The notes under the pieces are model-generated. The model did not search any database, had not been told where the DNA came from, and was given only the letters and a program-made list of their open reading frames with translations. A stretch of DNA of 17,974 bases, from assembly GCA_964449985.1 (NCBI GenBank), contig CAYVCG010000041.1, positions 1-17,974 on the forward strand. The letters are read 5' to 3'. Origin of the DNA: CAYVCG01 sp964449985 (lineage in GTDB: Bacteria; Bacillota; Clostridia; Lachnospirales; WRAX01). Of this stretch, positions 14,007 through 17,974 are shown piece after piece; position 1 is the first letter of the stretch; the number at the start of each line of letters is the position of its first letter. Made by a program: the position numbers and the translations under genes.

Positions 14007-14756
14007 GTGCATAAGTTTGAAATAAAGAATCTTGATTTATATTATACTGACTTTCATGCATTAAAAAATATTAGTATGAATATTGAAGAGAATAAGGTTA
14101 CGGCGTTTATCGGCCCGTCTGGGTGTGGTAAATCGACCCTACTTAAAACCTTAAACCGCATGAACGATTTGGTTGAGGGTTGCAAAATAACCGGAGAGAT
14201 ATTATTGGAAAATCAAAATATATATACAAGTATTGATCCAAATATATTAAGAAAACGTGTTGGTATGGTGTTTCAAAAGCCCAATCCGTTTCCTATGAGT
14301 GTTTATGATAATATTGCATTCGGGCCAAGAACCCACGGCATAAAATCAAAATACAAACTGGATCAGATAGTTGAAAAATCATTAAAGGATGCCGCGATTT
14401 GGGAAGAATTAAAGGATAGGCTGAAAAAATCGGCTCTTGGGCTTTCGGGCGGTCAGCAACAGCGTCTTTGTATTGCAAGGGCTTTGGCTGTTTCTCCAGA
14501 TGTTGTCTTAATGGATGAGCCAACAAGCGCACTTGATCCAATTTCTACTTCAAAGATTGAAGATTTGGTGTTAGAATTAAAAGAACAGTATAGCATAATC
14601 ATTGTCACTCATAATATGCAGCAAGCGACAAGGATTTCCGATAAAACAGCCTTTTTCCTTCTAGGTGAAGTTATTGAATATGGCGATACTGATCAAGTCT
14701 TTTCTATGCCACAAAATCAAAAGACCGAAGACTATATAACAGGGAGGTTTGGTTGA
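14007..14756 (+). CDS. pstB: Phosphate ABC transporter ATPase PstB
   Basis: This is the cytoplasmic ATPase that powers phosphate import, 249 residues. All ABC motifs are intact: Walker A GPSGCGKST (36-44), Q-loop FQKPNPFP with Q90, signature LSGGQ (146-150), Walker B VVLMDEP (167-172), D-loop SALDP and switch His in THNMQQA (H202). The KPNPFPMSVYDN stretch is characteristic of PstB. Start choice: the frame is open upstream inside pstA, but GTG 14007 has AGGGGG (13993-13998) at 8 bases and fits the family N terminus (HKFEIKNLDLYY). The stop overlaps the phoU start as TGATG. Confidence 0.96.
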   Translation: MHKFEIKNLDLYYTDFHALKNISMNIEENKVTAFIGPSGCGKSTLLKTLNRMNDLVEGCKITGEILLENQNIYTSIDPNILRKRVGMVFQKPNPFPMSVYDNIAFGPRTHGIKSKYKLDQIVEKSLKDAAIWEELKDRLKKSALGLSGGQQQRLCIARALAVSPDVVLMDEPTSALDPISTSKIEDLVLELKEQYSIIIVTHNMQQATRISDKTAFFLLGEVIEYGDTDQVFSMPQNQKTEDYITGRFG

Positions 14757-15412
14757 TGAGAAGTAAATTTGACGAACAATTAAAGCAGCTTAATAACACA
14801 CTTATTGAAATGGGCGGCGTTGTGGAGCAATCAATTGAAATTGCTACGAAAGCCTTGGTCAACCAAGACGTTGAGCTTGCTCAGAAAGCCATTAGTTTTG
14901 ACGCTGTTATTGATGAAAAAGAAGCAGAAATCGAAAGTCTTTGCCTAAAACTTTTATTGCAGCAGCAACCTGTTGCTCGTGATTTGCGCCTTGTTTCATC
15001 TGTTTTAAAAATGATAACCGATTTGGAACGTATTGGAGACCAGGCAGCGGATATTTCCGAAATAACAATTCTTCTTGCTCAAAAGCCTTATATCAAAAAG
15101 CTGGAACACATCCCTCAAATGGCTGCTGCAACAATGAAGATGGTCAAAGAGAGTATAGATGCGTTTGTTAAGAAAGATATTAAGCTTGCACAAGATGTTA
15201 TCGCTTATGATGATGAGGTTGATAGTTTATTTAGTATTGTTAAGGCTGAATTGATAGACATGATAAAAGCAAACAATGATGCTGGCGACGAAGCAATTGA
15301 CCTTATTATGATAGCAAAATATTTTGAAAGAATAGGGGACCATGCGACAAACGTTGCTGAATGGGTTGTTTTTTCTCTGACAGGAAAGCATAAAGACAAT
15401 AAGATAATGTAA
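14756..15412 (+). CDS. phoU: Phosphate signalling protein PhoU
   Basis: PhoU links the state of the Pst transporter to the PhoR kinase, repressing the Pho response when phosphate is plentiful. Its 218 residues form two three-helix repeats, each carrying the metal-binding motif: DLERIGDQAADI (about 89-100) and YFERIGDHATNV (about 192-203). The N-terminal FDEQLKQLNNTLIEMGGVVEQSI is typical. Start choice: ATG 14756 has GGGAGG 8 bases upstream; a TTG three bases earlier is less well placed. It is translationally coupled to pstB (TGATG) and followed after 13 bases by the response regulator. Confidence 0.95.
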   Translation: MRSKFDEQLKQLNNTLIEMGGVVEQSIEIATKALVNQDVELAQKAISFDAVIDEKEAEIESLCLKLLLQQQPVARDLRLVSSVLKMITDLERIGDQAADISEITILLAQKPYIKKLEHIPQMAAATMKMVKESIDAFVKKDIKLAQDVIAYDDEVDSLFSIVKAELIDMIKANNDAGDEAIDLIMIAKYFERIGDHATNVAEWVVFSLTGKHKDNKIM

Positions 15413-15425
15413 ATAAGGGTGGATT

Positions 15426-16100
15426 ATGTTTAAGATATTTATTGTTGAGGACGATGAGAATATAAGGGAGCTTGTTCTTTATGCTCTTAATTCTGATGAA
15501 TTTGAAGCCGTAGGTTTTGAAAGCAGCCGTGATTTTTGGGCTGAGCTAAAAAAAAGAACACCTGATCTCATTTTATTGGATATTATGCTGCCGGATGAGG
15601 ATGGCATTTCTATCCTAAAAAAGCTGCGTCTGCAACAGGATACTCAAAAGCTTCCTGTTATTATGGTTACGGCTAAATCTAGCGAATATGCAAAGGTTAA
15701 GGGGCTTGACTCCGGCGCAGATGATTACATAACAAAGCCGTTTTCTATTTTGGAGCTTGTTTCGAGAATAAAGGCAGTTTTGCGCCGTAGCGAAAATGAA
15801 TCAAACAAAGGTATTTTATCATTCAAAACGCTAAAAATGGATGTCAAAAAGCATAGCGTCGAAACTGATGACAGAAATGTTGTGCTAACATATAAAGAAT
15901 TTGAATTATTGCATTTTCTGCTTTTAAATAAGGGAATTGTGCTATCTCGGGACAGGATAATGGAAGAAGTATGGGGTTTTGATTTTGAAGGAGAAAGCAG
16001 AACCGTGGACATGCATATTAAAACTCTGCGTCAAAAATTGGGAGAAAGCGGGAATCTGATAAAAACTATTAGAGGCGTAGGCTATAAAATTGGAGAGTAA
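15426..16100 (+). CDS. phoP: PhoP/PhoB-type response regulator
   Basis: This OmpR-family regulator has 224 residues. The receiver domain (1-120) contains the acidic pair E8-D9-D10, phosphoacceptor D52 in LILLDIMLPDEDG, T82 and K104 in DDYITKPF. A winged-helix DNA-binding domain (about 130-224) contains LTYKEFELLHFLLLNKG, DRIMEEVWG, VDMHIKTLRQKLG and the end motif IKTIRGVGYKI. Position directly after phoU and before a PhoR-like kinase, plus a Pho box at pstS, support phosphate control. The name phoP (Gram-positive usage; phoB in proteobacteria) is by context. AAGGGTGG precedes the ATG. Its stop overlaps the kinase start as TAATG. Confidence 0.9.
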   Translation: MFKIFIVEDDENIRELVLYALNSDEFEAVGFESSRDFWAELKKRTPDLILLDIMLPDEDGISILKKLRLQQDTQKLPVIMVTAKSSEYAKVKGLDSGADDYITKPFSILELVSRIKAVLRRSENESNKGILSFKTLKMDVKKHSVETDDRNVVLTYKEFELLHFLLLNKGIVLSRDRIMEEVWGFDFEGESRTVDMHIKTLRQKLGESGNLIKTIRGVGYKIGE

Positions 16101-17800
16101 TGAGTTTTATGAAAAGAAAAATTCGTTCCAACATGTTTTTTTTATCATTAATTAGTGTTTTATGCACTGTTATATTATTGATGGCTGTTTTTTATAATCT
16201 TTTTAATATGCAGATGAAAAAAAATATAAAAGACAAGGCTCTTATCATTGAACGGAGCCTTTTTTTTGAACAAAGCAGTTCTGACAGAACTATGGATTAT
16301 ATATTGGCTCTAAACTCTATTAATAAAGATGAACGTATAAGCATTATATCAAAAGACGGTGCCATTATCTTTGACAGCCATACAGAAACAAATAATTCTG
16401 AAAACCATATGGACTTTCCTGAGGTAAATTCTGCATATATTTATGGGTTTGGGGAGGCAACTAGATATTCAAATTCTTTGGGAGAAGAAATATATTATTA
16501 TGCTGTAAAGCTTTCGGATAATAATATTCTTCGCCTTGGGGTTACTAATAACAATATATACAAAGCTTTTAAACAGGCCATTCCGCTTATATTGATGGTA
16601 ATAGCCGCTGTGTTTTTTCTTTGCAATTCGCTTGCAAAAAGGCTTACAAACAAGATTATAAAACCAATTAATACGATTGATCTGACAAATGAGGGAGATT
16701 TCATTTACGATGAATTAGCCTCTTTTTACAAAACAATAACCCGCCAGCGGGAGCAAATTAAAGAGCAGGTCGCATCTATTGAAAATCGTTCCAACACGAT
16801 TAATATTATTATTAAAAATATGAATGAAGGGATTATACTTCTTGACAAAAGCGGAACAATTTTGGCATCAAACAGAAGTGCCATTAATATTTTTGATGAT
16901 AGCAATGACGATTTTGTCGGCAAGAATATGCTGGAGCTTACAAGAAATGCTGAGATTTTGGATGCTATAAAAACATCTTATGACGGTAGACGGTATGAAA
17001 CAGTGCTAAAGCTTGATTATCGAATGACTCAGGTTTTTATTAGCCCTGTATTGGAGAATGGTAGGATTAATGGCACAATCGTGCTGTTTTTGGATATAAC
17101 AGAGAGATTTAGTGTTGAAAAGATGCGAAAGGAGTTTTCTGCAAACGTTTCGCATGAGCTAAAAACACCGCTTACGACTATACTGGGATTATCAGAGATG
17201 ATAGATAACGGCATTGCAAAAGAGGGCGATGTTAAAGGATTTGCTCATAAAATCAAATCTGAGGCTTCGAGACTTATTGCCCTTATTGAAGATATTATTA
17301 TGCTATCCGAACTGGATGAGCAAACCCAGCAAAAACTTTTTGAAGAATTTGACTTAATGGATTTATGCCTTGAGGTTGTTGATGGGCTTAAACATATTGC
17401 AGATGCAAAATCTATTAGTATTATGATTTCTGGGGATAGGGTTGATATTACTGCAAATAGGCGAATGATGTATGAAATGCTGCTCAATCTTATTGACAAT
17501 GCTATTAAATATAACAAACTAGGCGGAAATGTTAGCGTTTTTGTGTATAAAGAAATCGGTGAAGTTAAAATCCGTATAGAAGATACAGGCATTGGTATAC
17601 CGAAAAAGCATCTTGGCCGGATATTTGAAAGGTTCTATCGTGTCGATAAATCCCGTTCTAAAAAGACAGGCGGTACCGGTCTTGGCTTATCCATTGTAAA
17701 ACACATAGCTCAGTATCACAAAGCACTGATAGAAATACAGTCCAAAGAAGGTGTTGGGACTTCTATAGATGTTTTCATTCCGGTTAAATTTGATGATTAG
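16100..17800 (+). CDS. phoR: PhoR-type sensor histidine kinase
   Basis: This membrane histidine kinase has 566 residues. Order: TM1 about 12-34; extracytoplasmic sensor region about 35-155 containing ISKDGAIIFDS, reminiscent of small Cache-like domains of clostridial PhoR; TM2 about 160-177; a short region without a clear HAMP; a PAS domain about 232-335 (NMNEGIILLDKSGTIL to GTIVLFLDITE); and HisKA with phosphoacceptor H352 in FSANVSHELKTPLT. In the ATPase domain are the N box NLIDNAIKY (463-471), G1 DTGIGIP (495-501), F box FERFYRVD and G2 GTGLGL (525-530). ATG 16100 overlaps the regulator's stop (TAATG); an alternative ATG at 16109 is possible because GGAGAG is only 2 bases from 16100. It should phosphorylate the adjacent regulator. 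No terminator was recognised after it. Confidence 0.9.
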   Translation: MSFMKRKIRSNMFFLSLISVLCTVILLMAVFYNLFNMQMKKNIKDKALIIERSLFFEQSSSDRTMDYILALNSINKDERISIISKDGAIIFDSHTETNNSENHMDFPEVNSAYIYGFGEATRYSNSLGEEIYYYAVKLSDNNILRLGVTNNNIYKAFKQAIPLILMVIAAVFFLCNSLAKRLTNKIIKPINTIDLTNEGDFIYDELASFYKTITRQREQIKEQVASIENRSNTINIIIKNMNEGIILLDKSGTILASNRSAINIFDDSNDDFVGKNMLELTRNAEILDAIKTSYDGRRYETVLKLDYRMTQVFISPVLENGRINGTIVLFLDITERFSVEKMRKEFSANVSHELKTPLTTILGLSEMIDNGIAKEGDVKGFAHKIKSEASRLIALIEDIIMLSELDEQTQQKLFEEFDLMDLCLEVVDGLKHIADAKSISIMISGDRVDITANRRMMYEMLLNLIDNAIKYNKLGGNVSVFVYKEIGEVKIRIEDTGIGIPKKHLGRIFERFYRVDKSRSKKTGGTGLGLSIVKHIAQYHKALIEIQSKEGVGTSIDVFIPVKFDD

Positions 17801-17823
17801 TAATAATAACAGATGTTTTGCGC

Positions 17824-17852
17824 TTGACATATATATTATTAAGTGGTACAAT
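17824..17852 (+). promoter_or_regulatory. Consensus promoter for tRNA-Leu
   Basis: A perfect TTGACA (17824-17829), 17 bases and TACAAT (17847-17852) are joined by a TGG just before the -10 (extended -10 type). The mature tRNA begins about 40 bases downstream. Confidence 0.88.
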
Positions 17853-17892
17853 AATGCCTGTTAGCGCTTGGTAAGTTTTTTATAGTGCTTAT

Positions 17893-17974
17893 GCGGATGT
17901 GGCGGAACTGGCAGACGCGCTAGACTTAGAATCTAGTTCGATGAGAGTGCAGGTTCGATTCCTGTCATCCGCAC
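17893..17974 (+). tRNA. tRNA-Leu, anticodon UAG (3' CCA cut by window end)
   Basis: The acceptor stem GCGGATG (17893-17899) pairs with CATCCGC (17966-17972), followed by A73 and the first C of CCA. The anticodon arm CTAGA-CTTAGAA-TCTAG gives anticodon UAG. The T arm is GCAGG-TTCGATT-CCTGT. The long variable region of about a dozen bases between the anticodon and T arms is the class II form expected for Leu. It reads CUA and probably other CUN codons. The window ends within the CCA, so a following tRNA or gene cannot be seen. Confidence 0.95.

Noticed and set aside
16640..16740. HAMP domain between TM2 and PAS in the histidine kinase
   Set aside because: Only KPINTID resembles a HAMP start. 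The second helix and its usual Glu/Leu pattern are not recognisable and the segment is short.
17821..17869. GCGCTTG repeated around the tRNA promoter
   Set aside because: Two short direct copies (17821 and about 17864) in a small gap are within chance expectation and match no known element.

Overview
The window looks like chromosomal DNA from a low-GC, Gram-positive-type anaerobe of the Clostridia. Pointers are AT-rich codon use, strong AGGAGG-type ribosome binding sites, a T-box leader on pheST, a PstS lipoprotein with an 11-bp-periodic Pho box, an AmmeMemoRadiSam locus and many TTG/GTG-start candidates. No insertion sequences, phage genes or CRISPR arrays were seen. The genus cannot be named from the sequence alone.

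Layout, left to right: (1) the 3' part of thiE, then yajC with its own promoter and terminator; (2) a small cysteine-rich C_GCAxxG_C_C-type gene, convergent with a minus-strand operon and separated from it by a 13-bp inverted repeat; (3) the minus-strand operon, transcribed as an AmrB/AmrA (MEMO-AMMECR1) fusion, then the radical SAM protein AmrS, then an EndoIII/MagIII-like DNA glycosylase; (4) divergently, a SanA/YdcF-like membrane protein followed by hflK and hflC; (5) a promoter, a Phe-specific T-box leader (specifier UUC) and pheS-pheT, closed by a terminator; (6) a complete phosphate regulon: Pho box, pstS, pstC, pstA, pstB, phoU, a PhoP-type response regulator and a PhoR-type histidine kinase; (7) a consensus promoter and tRNA-Leu(UAG), cut by the window end inside its CCA tail.

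The phosphate block forms one logical circuit: PstSCAB imports phosphate, PhoU couples transporter state to the PhoR/PhoP pair, and PhoP probably acts back on the Pho box upstream of pstS. The most notable observation is that PstS has its two halves in swapped order. The half carrying the SRED-GSGT phosphate loop comes first, and the half carrying GSSSVNP and DIGMASR comes second, as in a circular permutation. Second is the tight operon of a MEMO-AMMECR1 fusion, its radical SAM partner and a DNA glycosylase whose EndoIII lyase lysine is replaced by Glu.
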